This document shows, piece by piece, positions 1 to 14,200 of a DNA stretch of 64,000 bases. How positions within the stretch are numbered: position 1 is the first letter of the stretch; each line of letters begins with the position of its first letter. The translations under genes were made by a program, and so were the position numbers. The DNA is from Mytilisepta virgata (taxonomy: Eukaryota; Mollusca; Bivalvia; Mytilida; Mytilidae), in NCBI GenBank assembly GCA_028015205.1, contig CM051518.1, forward strand, positions 58,545,978 to 58,609,977. The letters are read 5' to 3'. The notes under the pieces were generated by a model. It was given only the letters and a program-made list of their open reading frames with translations. It was not told where the DNA came from and did not search any database.

Positions 1-868
1 CTATGAACCACTGGTATTAAAATCTTAGTGTTTAATTAATTTTGTTTGATAGAGAAAAAATACCTATTTGAACTGTCATTAAGTTTTATTATGTCCTGCA
101 AGACGTCTGTGTACATGTGTTAGTAGAACACACGACTGTGTTAAAGCCATAAAGCGCGATACTAGTTTCACAAGTTGGAAATGATATTTATAATTTTAAA
201 ACAAATTGGTGCAAAAATTGAAAAATAAAAATCAATCAGAAAATGGATATTTCAAAGTAGTCTGATACAATTTATTTCAATCCCAGTCATAGATCCTACA
301 TTTACACGTATATATATAGCGATGATACGGTGGTGGGTGAAACTCGTGAAATGAAAACCGCGAGGTAGCAGTGAAATGAGAGAAACAGTTCAAACTTTAC
401 CAGATGAAAATGTTGCAAATTCTGACAAACTGCTCATCTCCAACCTGCGATCAAACTACTGGTGAATAAGTACATTCAATTAGGTTTCACAAAGGATCTA
501 ATTTGTGAGAAAAAAAAACTTGGAAGCTTTAAGAACACTAGAAGCTTAGATACACAATACCGGAACCCAGAGCTTTTGGCAATATAACTAAAATTGTCAT
601 TTGGGAGTATCTATAATGAGCCAAAACTTCAGTGAACATTTACCCGTTCAATCGATGTATACAAAATGAATTGAAAACTATATGTACATGTATATTCAAG
701 GATTTTCTCTCGATTATTGAGATATTGCTCTCACCAGGAACGAAATTTGTTTTAGCCAAAACTTTTTAAGACTTTCTATTAAAAAAAGCCAAAAAAAAAC
801 TTATGCGACATGTTGAAATGATATTTGGTATCAGTTTTCGGTTTGACAAAGTTACATGTATTACATTG

Positions 869-1041
869 TAAAATAACAATCCAAAGATACTAATATTAGA
901 TATAGTAAATTTATACTATGCTGTACACGACGCATTTCAAGGAGTTACCTCTCATCAGCAGCATTAAAACCGAAACATTTGGAAGTCCAAAAACCAAATT
1001 TATTTTGAACAAGAAGTACTCATAACCAAAAATACCGAAAG
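869..1041 (+). repeat. Dispersed repeat R378, partial copy 1
   Basis: Shares with 46974-47366, 56118-56628 and 59343-59400 the blocks ATAGTAAATTTATACTATGC, GGAGTTACCTCTCATCAGCA and ACCGAAACATTTGGAAG. This copy has the C and A blocks of the unit but not B. Confidence 0.85.
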
Positions 1042-1654
1042 AATGTTCAGTCGTATTTATTTTAAGTACATATAATAATTATTATATATAATTGTGCTCA
1101 ACGTTCCTAGTTATCTTCACAGTAACTGTTTTGCTTACTCAGAAAGGTTATAAGATATTGACACGAGACCTTTTGAAATGTCCTCGGTTCATGTGTGCAT
1201 TTTGTCGAAAAGTATCGGACAAGATATTTTGCGAGTTTTCCCACTTGACAATACTTTCACTTTAGTTTTTCAAACAAATTTTACATTAGAGGCCAAATAT
1301 CGACCAACTGCGCCTACTAAATTAAATGATGTCAATGTCACATCCAATGTTAAAAAATTTGCTTGGTTTAGAATTGAATAATCTATTTTTATCACCTCAT
1401 TTTCTTTGTGAAAATTTTTACTTTAGACGTTTTTTGATGTTGTGTATGTATTTTTATATACTTCATCAATTTATAGGTTTATCATGTAATTGGATAATTC
1501 AAAACAAGTTTTGTTTCATTTCTTCACATTAATTTAACAACGTGATCAATTTGATTTTAGCACTTATAGAAATTACATGCAAATAACAGAAATTCATACC
1601 TTTTTAAATTTTATTTCGAATGAAAGAATGTTCAGTCCTATTTATTTTAAGTAC
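1038..1654. repeat. Direct repeat pair flanking 0.55 kb
   Basis: GAAAGAATGTTCAGTC followed by TATTTATTTTAAGTACAT occurs at 1038-1071 and again at 1622-1655, with one or two mismatches. The segment between them (about 1072-1621) is AT-rich and unrecognised. Confidence 0.6.
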
Positions 1655-2080
1655 ATGTATATACATTTGTACATGTATTACCAGATATGATGAGAGTTTG
1701 ATTTCATAGAGAATAATTCATTGGTACAATAAAAATAATCTCAACGTGAATTCCTATAGTATTAACATAGCTTTGTTTCGGAGTGCCCTTAATAGCAATA
1801 TTTCAAAACAAAATGATACACAATTTTTACAACTGACATGAAAAGTATACATTGTTCACCATCTTTAGTAATGACAAACTATTTGATTTATATTCACTAA
1901 CATTTACATACAATTATACAACACTGTTATTGAAAGAAAGTGGTGAATGTTTAAACATTCTGTTAAATTAACAGTCGTGAATGAAACAAACACAATTAAG
2001 GGAAAATGGCCCTGATCGCTTTAGGTGTAGTTTTAAAAATATTGACTGAAGTTGGTTTAATATGTTTTTGTTTCTTCTAG

Positions 2081-2296
2081 AACCGGAGCGAATTGATGGA
2101 TACTCATTGTACATAACAAATGATACTAACACGGTGAGAAACCCTCCAAATGGATATCAATGCTATAAGGATGATATTGGCAGACCATATCCAGATCATA
2201 AAAATAATATAACTTGCATTGCTATTGGAAGAAATGTTGTATTTTATAACCATAAACCTAAAGCCCTGGCAGAGTTGTGTTATGTAGACGCACAGG
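2081..2296 (+). CDS. RPTP exon: C-terminal half of fucolectin/F5-8-type lectin domain
   Basis: Acceptor TTTGTTTCTTCTAG, donor GTGAGT, phase 1 to 1. It encodes a stretch beginning [11 protein letters not shown], with [14 protein letters not shown] in the middle and [10 protein letters not shown] at the end. This matches the closing strands of eel-fucolectin/tachylectin (FTP) domains, with the usual ITC, G-x-V-x-Y-Y/N and ELC-x-V blocks. These domains bind fucose or other glycans with calcium. The first half of the domain, with the usual sugar-binding histidine and arginines, must be in an upstream exon; I found none in 1-2080. Sequons NDT and NIT are present. Confidence 0.85.
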
Positions 2297-5200
2297 GTGA
2301 GTAATACGTGTAACCGGGCGACCACCTCATCTGGGACCATTATCAATAAATTTTTATTAAAAAGATAGAGTACATTTCGCGATATATTTTTTACTACAGA
2401 ATGCATGTGCTTACAGAGAAAAGGAAACATTAATTGTTTATTTGATATGAGATTGAAGTGTTGCCTCAAGTGTCCGATATTTTTCTCATTAAAACTTGAA
2501 AATTTGTCGAATGAACATGATGAAATTTTTTTGCTTGTTTTGTCTATTTTATTTTATTTCTGTATTGTTGATTTTTAAAAATTCAAATCAATCTCCTTAC
2601 TTGGATAAAACAATGACTTTACCTTTAATGTCTTTTCGATTCATATATTTGTTGGCACACTAGTCCGAGTACACGAAAATTCATGCAACTCTTAAAATCA
2701 ATTTAATTTGTAACCGCTCTTCTTCTAAAGAAATTTAAAGAATGTACCTTCTATTTGACTTTGTTGAACTACACTACGGGTACCGTATACGGAGCAGGAA
2801 CTGTTAACCCTTCCGGAGCACCTGGTTCACTCCTGGTTTTTAGAGGAGTTCGTGTTGTTCATTGTTTTTTAGTTTTCTGTTTTTATTTGTTGTGCTTGTG
2901 GTCGTTCATTTGTCTTCCCAGGTATATCTGTCCAATGGATTACGTTTTTTATTGCTCCTTGGGTATATTTGCCCTTTTCTAAACGTACTAAAGGAACGTA
3001 GATGGTAAATAAAGAGAAGTTACCACAATTAGACATTTTACTGTCGTTGACTGCAATGGTCGTTAGATTAATTTCTATAGTGTTCGATGACCCGAACCGT
3101 CAACCAAGATGTTAGTTAAACATCTGCCCCTATTGGAAAATTTTTAAAAAAAAATTCTTGTCTGAAACCTTTTTGATGTTAGGAACCGTGTATACTTGGC
3201 GGGAACGGTCCTTAATTTTTTTTAAAGAATTATATCCGATAATTGTCAACCAATAAGTCCACCTCAACAGCAATTACATGTAGACCCTATGGGAAAATTC
3301 TTATGAAACCCTTCTGGTCAAAAACCAGTGGCCAGTTGGAGCCAATTTTGCCAGCAGTGGTTTATTTCGATGATTTTGTTCGAGGATCCGGACTGTCGAC
3401 CAAGATGACCGCTTCCTTATGGGAAAATGCATTAAAAGAACTTCTGGTGTGAAACAACTATGCCAGTTGGAACAAACTTAGTAACAAAGATCCTTAGAGG
3501 GACCTAAATATATTTCATTTTTATGTCGGATGCCTTGGTCTGTCATGTAAGGTGATCTCCAAGCAGAAATTAGTTTAACCCTATGGGACATTTCACTCAA
3601 AAATCTTGTCTGAAACAAGTGAGTCAGGCCGAATTGATAATGGCGGCATTGGTCCTTCGGTGAACGTCTTTCAAACTTACTCTATTATGGGTCTCTATTA
3701 GAAAATTCATTTATAAATCTTCTTATCTGAAATCTATGTGCTATTTGGACCCAAATTATCTTTAGTTTTCATCTATCATAATTGTTTCTGCTTACCAAGA
3801 TGGTCACAATAGTTCTTCTGTTAACATAGGACCATGTTGGAACATTTATTATATAATTAAGTGGGCATTTATTGTCCTGAGGTCGTCATCTTTCCGAATT
3901 TTCTAATAAACTAGACTCCCAACCAAGATCATTTTGATAATTGTGTCTGAACTTACATGTACTTAAAACAGGACTCATGTAGACAATTCACCTAAAATCT
4001 ACCTTGAAACTATGGAACCGAAAATGACAGCAATGTTCATTCTATGGCCAGTATTACAAACTAAGATGACACCAATGCATAACATAGTCATTTCATAAAC
4101 CTACTCGTTTACACAAACTTTTGGAGGAATTGTATTTACATGTACTCATCCACATATGAGTAAATATGTCCATTTATACCAATCATCAAACAGCCTCTCA
4201 TTTACTGCTTTTATGACAACTGTAAACCTCTTTTTTGTTCTATTTTTGTATTATTTATTTGGTGTGTTACTTTTCTCTAACAATTTGTCCAGTATTATGT
4301 ACTTATCGCTTTGGTATTATTGTGAGGATATTTTTTGAATCCATACACATTAACTGAAAAATTAATTCTATAACACCTCTGTTTTTCGGATAACGGCTAT
4401 TATTCATTCCCTCCTCAGTTAAAGTTGATGTAAATACTTTTTATTGCGTTTTATATATAGATATGTCCCTTTTCACAATGACTTTATAGTCATATGGAAT
4501 ATACATGTAGCTATTAATTACTTTTGATACTAACAGAATATTTTTGTAAGTCTGCTGTCAGTTTCAAATAATAAGTTTCTCAAATCATCGACTTTCTGTG
4601 TATTAAATTCCCATTTTATCATGTTTATAATGCGATATTTTACATGTCTAAGGTTGTCGTGTTGGAAGGTATGGAATTAAGTGCCAGAATAATTGTTCAA
4701 AAACATGTTATGGGCCTTGTCATCCAGATACAGGATTCTGTGTGTATGGTTGTACTGCAGGCTGGACCGGGGAAAAATGTACGAAACGTAAGTTTGATTA
4801 TGGATTAATCTCAAACAGATAACATAATTTCATTCTTTATATATATTAATAATGTTTTAACGAAGCGTGACTGAAATAAAGTATGAGAACTGAGCGTATT
4901 TCTTATTTTTTGTACTAATTTTATTTTTTAAGTAACATACTATTCATTTGTACATGTTTTAAACATGCAACTGATTTTTTTCTCTATGGATGTTTTTTCT
5001 GTCCTATTTTATTAACGTTGTAGTGAAGTTTTAATACGAAGTCAGAATGCAATTTTTATCTGGATTTCCAAGCACTGAGGCATGGTTTGATGTTGGGTTG
5101 GTACGGAAAATGAACTTTTATCGGAAACCAATACAACTAATAAAAGTAAATGTCGTGAGCAATGTTTGTTTGTTGTGGATTTGCTGTAGATTTCATGATC

Positions 5201-8200
5201 TCTTGATAGCAATGTATTTCAGAATGCGACAGAGGATACTACGGTCGAGGCTGTGTTAACGTCTGTAATGGTTGCCTTTTGAATACATGTAACAGAAAGT
5301 CCGGTATTTGCAATGATACAACCGGTTGTAAAGCAGGATGGAAAGTTATTCAAAATGATCGTAAATGTAGCACCCGTAAGCTTTTATTTTCAACCAAAGA
5401 AATCACTAACATATTAACATTAATAAGAATACTAGTTTATGTTATACTTGAAAATCTAACAATTCAACATACACATATTTTTACAGTATATACATATCAC
5501 TTATGTGTTCTGTCTAATTCTTTTGATCTTTGACGGAAACGAATTTGTTCTTAACGTTATAATTCGGTTCCGAATATAATAAATCAATTCGGAAATGATG
5601 AAAAATCGACATTTCAGTTGGAAATGTATCACAATAGATTTGAACTGTACTCTTTTCAACGATTGAACCAGACACTGTGGTGCAATTACATGTAAGAACC
5701 AATTTTAATTTCACCATCCCTTGAAACCTTTTTATTCAAAAATATCATAGGCGATTAGCATCCAAATGCACAAAATGAATATATAGAGGAGTTTGTGTCA
5801 TATTCAGGAAGCCAGGAAAATGATTGGAGTTTTGAAATGGAAGGTTCAGTTGCCTTTATATGATGAATCCTTTCAGAATTACATGCGTCAGTATCTTTGG
5901 ATATAACTGATATCAATTTTATTCCTTATACAGCTTATTATGGCGTTACCACGTAACAAGTCCAAAATAACACCATTAAATAACATTTCTATATCCACCA
6001 ATAAGGGGCCACAAAACAAATTGTTTAATATATTTTGTATATGCCTTTCAGCCTGTGATGATTATACGTTTGGAGACAACTGCGTAGGGACTTGCAAATG
6101 CAGAGAAGCCCCTTGTAACAAATCCTCTGGAATATGTTCTGAAAGTGGCTGTCAGAAAGGTTATATAGGAAAATCTTGTAGCCAAGGTACTGCAATATCA
6201 GCTTTTGTTGCATCGCGATTGATCTATCATTAATATAGAGATCTGTATTCATATACCGTTTCTTGTACTGTTTCAGATTATCAAAATGTTAATTTATAAC
6301 GAATAAGTATCTCCAAAGGTAATTGTTCAGTTCACCTTAACATATGAAAACACTGAAAACATTGCATTAATGTAAACCGAGAAATTTTTGGCGACAGTGT
6401 TTGTCACTTTCCACGATAAGAGACAAAATTCGAACATGAAACCACTTAAATAATTATCTCAATACATTATTCCCGTCGATTAACAAGGGATCGCGAATTA
6501 AGAATGCAAGGCTAAAAATTAACATATGAAGGACCTATGGTGAGGTAATTGCAAATCAACATTGTCTAAGAGTAAAAACATATAGAATAGCTAATATGAC
6601 ATAATTTATATCGGAGAAACGGGAGATGTTTAACAAACAATTATGTGGTCACCATTCAGGAATCAACAGCAGCATGTTTCCTGTGATTATTTCATTCAAC
6701 ACAAACTATCATCTCCATGAAACCTCGCATTTATTATCCTCTTTATATCCTAAATTTTGTGTACGTCGCTTACTGGACCGGGAGAATACTAAATTCGAAC
6801 ACTGGTACCATGGAATATCCTATTGGTCCAATGATAAAAATGATAGTATATGTATAGGAACTTTATCCATTCCAAAATGAAGGAATCTGAATATGATGAA
6901 TACTTTTGAAAATATCCGAAGACGTAAAATAAATTATGGTCATCTCCACTATACATCGCCTCACAATTAAACACAGAGGGTATCAATAATTGCGTCTTAT
7001 CTCTCACACTAACCAGTATTTCTAACCACCTAATAAACCTAACTCCATATATGAAACCTACCTAGGACACACATTATTAAGACATGTTAGATATTCTATT
7101 TCTCAACTCTTTGTATCGCCACTCCACAGAAAACTCAATTTTGGACTTGAAGAATTGATTATATACGACGTCTCTTGCATTAACAGAAGAGGTCGATAGC
7201 AATAAAATGAGTCTTGGTTGAACAGTGAAAAGTGCATGTAAATTATTCAAAACATATGTTCAGGGTTTCAAGATTTTTGTATGGAAAGTGCACACTTGTA
7301 TTTGAGTGTTACTGCAGTTATCGATTGAAAAATCGTTGCTTCCACAACAGTGAATCTTTCCACTGACTGTAATTGATACAAAATGAATCATCGTTATCCT
7401 ACACGTTGTAATTTTATCTGTACTTACGTACACCTATTTCTTAAAATATTTCTAAATGAAAAACTCCCAGCCCACTTTAACAGTTTAATCCACAAGTCAA
7501 TAATATGAAATAATAGCGTATAAATTCATGAAACATGCATCCATTAACATGATACAGTCATTTTAGAAAAAGAACATACAAAGACTTTTTCGCAAATCCT
7601 AACGTTAACTTTTATGAAAATTAAAGAGTATCCTGCATATACAGTTCTGTCCATAGATAGTTTTGGTTAGACCCTTTTGGTCATTTTTGATTTTTTTCAT
7701 TCGTTTCAAGGTTTGGGATTATTGTTTTATCTTTAGCACGTGATGCACAAATTGTACATTAACATTGCTGTTATAGTAAAGTCAAAATACCAGAGGGATA
7801 TTCGATGGAAGGGAAAATTCTGTTCATAGAATAGAGAATGGAAACGGGGAATGTGTCAAAGAGACAACAACCCGACCAAAGAACAGAAAACAGCTCAAGG
7901 CTACGAACGAGGTTTCAACGCAGCGAGAAAATTCAGCACCCGGAGGCGGGTTTCAGCTGGTCCCTAAACAATAATGCATATTAGTTCAGCAAAATGGACG
8001 CCACACTAAACTCCGAAACATACAAATGAACCAAAATTTAAAAACACCAGAATAACAAAGCCTAGAAGTTCCTGACTTGGGAGACCGCAAAAATGCGGCG
8101 GGGTTAAACATGTTTTCTGAGATCTCAACACTCCCCCTATACCTCAAATAAATGTGGAATAAACAAACACACATCGACACACACAATAAAACTCAGTTTA

Positions 8201-11200
8201 AAAGATGTCCGAGTCCGATGTTAAAAAGGTAACAGAAGCAACTAAGCAAAATGACAATGATCAATAACAAAGTACTACTAGCAATATTTTAATTCGAGTT
8301 CGAAATATTCTCCAATGTGAATTCACACGTTTTAATATCTGTTTCGACCAATGAAATCTCATACAGTTACACGATTCAAATCGCAAGTTTATTACCACAC
8401 GCAAACCACACGCACACGATTCGCACGTTGCACGCACACGATTCACACGTTACACGCACACGATCAACACATTACACGCACACCTTTCGCACGTTCCATG
8501 ATGTTTTTGGTGATTTACACGTCCAACCAAGTGTATTTATCATACTGTATTATAGTATATTTTATACTAGAGTAGCAACCCGCCACTATTCAGGTTCTGT
8601 ATGATACTATCCTTCTCTCGTCTATATTTTGAGTTCTTTTATTTTATTTTTGTTCGGGATTCTGTATGTTAGCTGCTGTTGATTGATTGGTATATCACTG
8701 ACATTTTTACCTTTAATTTTTTTTTTTTTTTTTTTTTTCCACTCAGTTAATTACTCTCTTTACAACATGTATTGCGATCATGAAATAAACTTGATATGAG
8801 ATATATCAATACATCATGCCTGTATCTTTAACATGTATATAAGCGATGCGATATTAAATTGTAATTTAAGAGTGCCAAACATATTGCATGAAGAGAAAGA
8901 AAAGTAACAATATCGTATTTGTCTGTGCTAGAACCTCAAGAGTGCTAGAACAATATACAAACATAATCCGACTTTTTAGCTCTTTTGAAAGACGTTCAAT
9001 TTAACAAAAAAACATAGAATGCAATTGAAGCAAAATATAACATGGTTAGGACAACACAACTACAATGTAATATTGCACAATATGTCTTTAAGTTTCTAAT
9101 ATATCATTGTATTATTTCAGAATGCCCTCAAGGGAAATTCGGATTCAGCTGTTCGAATTCTTGTGACGGTTGTATATCTAACGCTTGCAGTCATACGGAC
9201 GGCACATGTAATATAACCCGCAGGTGTAAGCCAGGATGGAAGATTGGGCCGAAATGCAGCATACGTATGTTTTATCGACTGATATTTTGTTCTGACACTG
9301 AAAATGTTCAAGAAATAAATAAACGATTATTTTTTTTAATACCGTGGTGAGATTTCATTTATTATGACGTCAAAAAGCATAGACTCTTACAATTTCAGGT
9401 AATTTATAAATTTATAAATCACATTTCAGCTTGTAGAGACAAATATTTTGGAAACGACTGTAAATACCAATGTCACTGCTTTAGATTACCATGTAACAAA
9501 TCAACAGGATACTGCAGAGACGGATGCGAAAAAGGGTACAAAGGAACAACATGTAGTGAACGTAAGTTTTGGTCTGCATATTTGAATATTCGTTAACCTG
9601 TAGCGGAAGTCAATTTTACAATGTTATTGTTATCTAAATAACGAAATAAAATATAATTCTGGTATTTCAAATGAATTCAAAAATGAATATGCGTATAACA
9701 TTGAAGAAATTAAAATTTAACGAAAAAGTAAAGTTGATTAGGTGTCGTGTAATGTTGTCCAAATATCATCATATTAAACTTGATTAAGTCATGAAATGAA
9801 ATACTAATATGAACATCTCCTTACATACATGTAATTCATCACTTGTATCAGTGTATTACATGTACACAAGGTTACATTTTTATAGAGTTTCGCTTTGTGT
9901 GACCATCAATCCGTACATCTCGCTTTAGATTATTGTTGCGATTAAGGATATTGTAATGGAAAGATGTCATATCAACATAAAACTATGTTGCTAACTTAGA
10001 CTTATTCAAAATTTAGGTCAAACGGGTGGTGTGATCTGATTTAAAGGTTGACTGATCGTGAATCCCCTTTAGGTTAAAGTTTAGCACGAAGGGGGTTTAA
10101 TTAGAAAAAGATGTCAAATCAACATGAAACTTTGTCACTAATTTCCCTGAGGTAATATTTATTCACAATTATGGTAAAAGTCATGGTGTGACCTCAATTT
10201 CACGGATGACTCAGCAAAAAGATTCTCTTTAAGTCTAAAGTTTAGATTGAAGGTAATTTAATGGGAAGTAGATATCATAATAACATGGCACATAGTCATT
10301 ACATACATGAATATTGGATCTTTTAAAATTTAGGTGAAATGGGATTCCAAATTCAAAGTTGGCTGATCATGATTTACCTTTATGTTAAAGTTTAGATGAA
10401 CTTTAATTAATGGGAAATAGATGTCATCAAACATTAAACTGTGTCACTAAATACCTTAATATTGGGATCTATTCAAAAGTTAGGTCAAATGGATGATGTG
10501 ACCTCAATTTCACGGTTGGTTGATCTTGATTTCCCTCTAGGTTAAAGTCTTGATGAAGGTTGTTAAATGGGAACTATGTGACATATCAGCATTAAACTTT
10601 GTCACTTAATACCATAAGACGGGGTCTATTCATAATTAAAGTGAAATGAGTGGTGTGACCTCAATGTCACGGTTGACTAATCATGATTTTCCTTTAGGTT
10701 TCGGTTTAGATAAAGGTTGTTTAATGGTAAATAGATGTCATATTAACATGAAACGTTGTCACTAAATACCTTAAGATTTGGTCTGTAACAATGTGATGTG
10801 ACCTCAATTATACCGTTTGCTGGTCATGATGTAATTTTTATTTTGGAAGCTGGACACAGTGTCCATTGGACACAATCTGATGACGAGGCAAATCAAATAG
10901 AATAATTCTGATATCTAAAATATATAAATTCAATTGGTGTACATTAAGTGATTGAACAGCTATTTGGCATTAATTTAAGGTTTTGAGCAATACCTTCTGA
11001 TTCTACAATTGATGAAATATGCACATCTTGTGCATTAGAACTAGTATCACGGAATAATTTAATGTTACAACATTGAGTTGACTTGTTTCTCCAGTACATG
11101 TACATCTCATTTTTCCATTGCAGTTTTGAAAGCTGTAGTAATCATATGCAGATTGTGTCAGTTTATATGCTACGTCCTTGCTTCCGTGCTAAAAGTAGCA

Positions 11201-14200
11201 AAAATATAGTCTATCAAACTGAACTGCAATTCTCAAAAAATTAAGTGCATTCAATAAAACCTGTATAAAATACACATTGATCTAATAATCTAAAACGTTT
11301 CGCTTAAGGCAAAACATAATGACCACACACACTTGCAGACTGGGTATCGCCACGTTAATAACACAATAAAACATAAGAGATCCTTTGAATTTTCATAAAT
11401 ATGATTATTTTCAGAATGTGAGAATGGCAAATTTGGATACGGATGTAATGAATCATGCGACGGATGTGTATCTGAATCATGCGACCGTATCCACGGGGCA
11501 TGTACGAACAATACTCATTGTAAGCCAGGATGGAAGATCACTCACAAATGTAATTTAAGTAAGTATAGAACTTATCATAAACTCTATGACTTCCTCCCTT
11601 AGCGCCATGCTGTCCCTTGGAAACTTGTTTGAATGTGCAGTCTTAATTTTTGTTAATTTAACCCTTTTGAGGTATTTTATGAAAAATTAAGGTATCTTAC
11701 TGTGTTATTTTATTGCATTTATTGGTCCAAATTAATAAATTCAAGGTGTTAATTAGGTGATTATAAATGCACATGGTAATTATTAATTATAGAACATATT
11801 CAGAAATCTCTGGTGTTCCTCTAGAAGAAACATTTATGCAGTTTAATACCCTTACTTGGACAAAGTGCCATGCCGTCATGAATTACTATGGAACAGACTA
11901 AAATCATAAAGTAAACATGTGGAAAATGAATTTCTATTATCAAAAATGCAGTCAAAGATAATACAGGATGAGGAGAAAACTTAATTTAGTTTTATATGGA
12001 CTAAAACAGGGATAACATGGGCTCAATAAGGTTAAGTAAATTCAATAGATGACTTTTCGGCAAGAAATTTTTAAAGGGAAATGAATCAGATAATGGATTT
12101 TCTGATCAGATAAACAAATGGAGTGGTCAATTGTTTGGTAATATGTTTGAAATACCAATGAAAATTTTTAATATACATATTAAATACTAGTATTTAAAAT
12201 AAAGAAATTTAAATCGGCCATTCATTTGTAATTTAATTTACAAAAGATGTGTTCACCTCTTTTCGCAATTTGGCTTGAATCATATATAACGTATCAATAT
12301 TATATCTTCTGTCCATATGCACTTTTGTACCAATTTATCTAATATACTTGTATAATGATGCGTCTGTCAATGCACGAATAAAACAGTTTTATGAGCAAGA
12401 TACATATTAATATAAACAAATAAACCAGCCTTAATTGGTAAGTTAACAAGCTTGTATTAAATGTTTTTGTTGGCTTCCATTATGCTCTTATAAAATATAA
12501 TAATAAAATAAATATTGATATAAAGGAATGAGAAACCGTATCTAATTTATTTTTGTAGGATAACTGTAGTCCTTTCACTTTTTGTATTGAAATAAGTTTA
12601 ATTCCAAATGTTAAACGAATCGTTAATCGTGAACATAATGAAAATCGCAGATCGTCAGTATATGATGCAATTATCTGTTTATAGTATGTGAACCCTGGTA
12701 TTTTGGCTATAACTGTGCAGAAATGTGCAATTGTCGTCAAAAACCTTGTAATAGAATTACCGGAAATTGTGAAGATGGGTGTAAAGAAGGTTGGAAAGGA
12801 AAATCATGCAAAGAAGGTCAGTATTCTTGCAAAAATCGTCTATTAAAAAAACCTTTCTTCCCGTTCCGGTCCTGCTTCATAATCACGGTTATTTAAGAAC
12901 GGATTACAAAAGGATTGCTCGGATGCCACCAATCAAATGATTCCATAGCTTTTAAGAAAGCGTAAATATCTTAGATAGTTTTTTCTCAAAAGTTGATTGA
13001 CTATTCCTCAGTTTAATTAATATTTTAGCCCTGAACATAACTCAACTACCTTGAATTCAATTATTATCCCCGCACTTAATGAAGTTCGGGGATATTTGTA
13101 ATCGGTCCGCCTGTCCTTCCGTCCGTGCATCCGTCTGCCCGGCCGTCCGTCCGTCTGTCCGTCCGTTAGATAATCTTTTCTCCAGAACTCCTCATTCATT
13201 TTTAACTTCATGCATTTAATTTCTATATAGTATTGTCACAAATTGTATGTGGATGCGCAATAAGGTTTTAGCATTTTGATTTTGACAACTTGAGGCCCAC
13301 AGGGTTGTATTTCGGAAATAGTGAATTTAAGCTTGTGCCTTAAACTCCTCTTTCATTTTTCATTTGGATTTAACAAATTTATTTGTATATATATTATATT
13401 GTTCTTTATTTTCTGTAGATATGCGAAAAGGTTTTTAATTTTGAAAATCTATTAGGGGATCAAATTTTGGGACCGAAAATGGTGAAATTGCTAATTTTGC
13501 TTTGTCTCTGGAAATACTCATTCATTTTTTGTTTCAGTGGTTTCATTTGTGTATAATATTGTTCTTCACAACCTTATTGTGTAGATGTACAATAAAGTTT
13601 TCAATTTTGAAATTTTATTTAGGGTTCCAATTTTCAGACAGAAATTGTTAAATTGCTTATTTTTCACTGTTAATTGTTTTTTACTTGTGCATTGCGGGGA
13701 TTGACATCGCTTCTGATTGCACCAATATCTAGTTTTCGTTGAAATAATATTTGTGGATTGGACAAAAAAGGTATATTCGTGGGACCTCAATTTTGTGGAT
13801 TTCTAATTTCAAAGCAAACATGTTGAAGTGAAAAAGCTATTGTACTTGACGAAAACATTTAAAATGAGAAAATAATTAAACGATTGGATGTTATAAATTC
13901 ACCTAACGTTGTAATTTTTAAAGTATGATCAATTATGTCAACATGTTCGACTAATTAACGCAAATGTCCATTTGGAGGTAAATCAAAATATGCTATTGTA
14001 AGTAAGATTGATAATTCGTTCGGTTCTCAAATTTGTGGATATTTGTATTAAAGAAATCCACGAAAAATTGTGTACAACGAATAATAAGTGTTCCATATCA
14101 TATTTTGTATTGTCAAAACTAGTAATAATGAAAGAACTATACACGCAGCAGATGTTGAGTTTTATAGGTTCTTATAACCTAGACTTTGTTAGTGTTTCAT

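Larger units (their letters stand above)
1..2080. other. Intron or upstream sequence without recognised exon
   Basis: AT-rich, with no reading frame resembling the missing first half of the lectin domain. Contains one copy of a dispersed 378-bp-period repeat (869-1041) and a direct repeat pair (1038 and 1622). Upstream exons of the RPTP gene are expected left of the window. Confidence 0.55.
6187..9120. other. Intron 4 (2.9 kb): no further EGF exon seen
   Basis: I searched for cysteine-rich phase-1 exons here and saw none. It holds the Mytilus repeat at 7832-8286, a 22-bp minisatellite at about 8398-8497 and a 20-plus T tract near 8717. Confidence 0.6.

Noticed and set aside
1178..1381. 67-codon frame as the missing first half of the lectin domain
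   Set aside because: It lacks the fucolectin N-terminal pattern (no NxALxKPA-QSS or WWxVDLG-like blocks) and has no matching phase-1 splice donor.
2755..2982. 75-codon frame beginning [13 protein letters not shown] and a similar one at 24790
   Set aside because: Both are translations of a dispersed Mytilus repeat.
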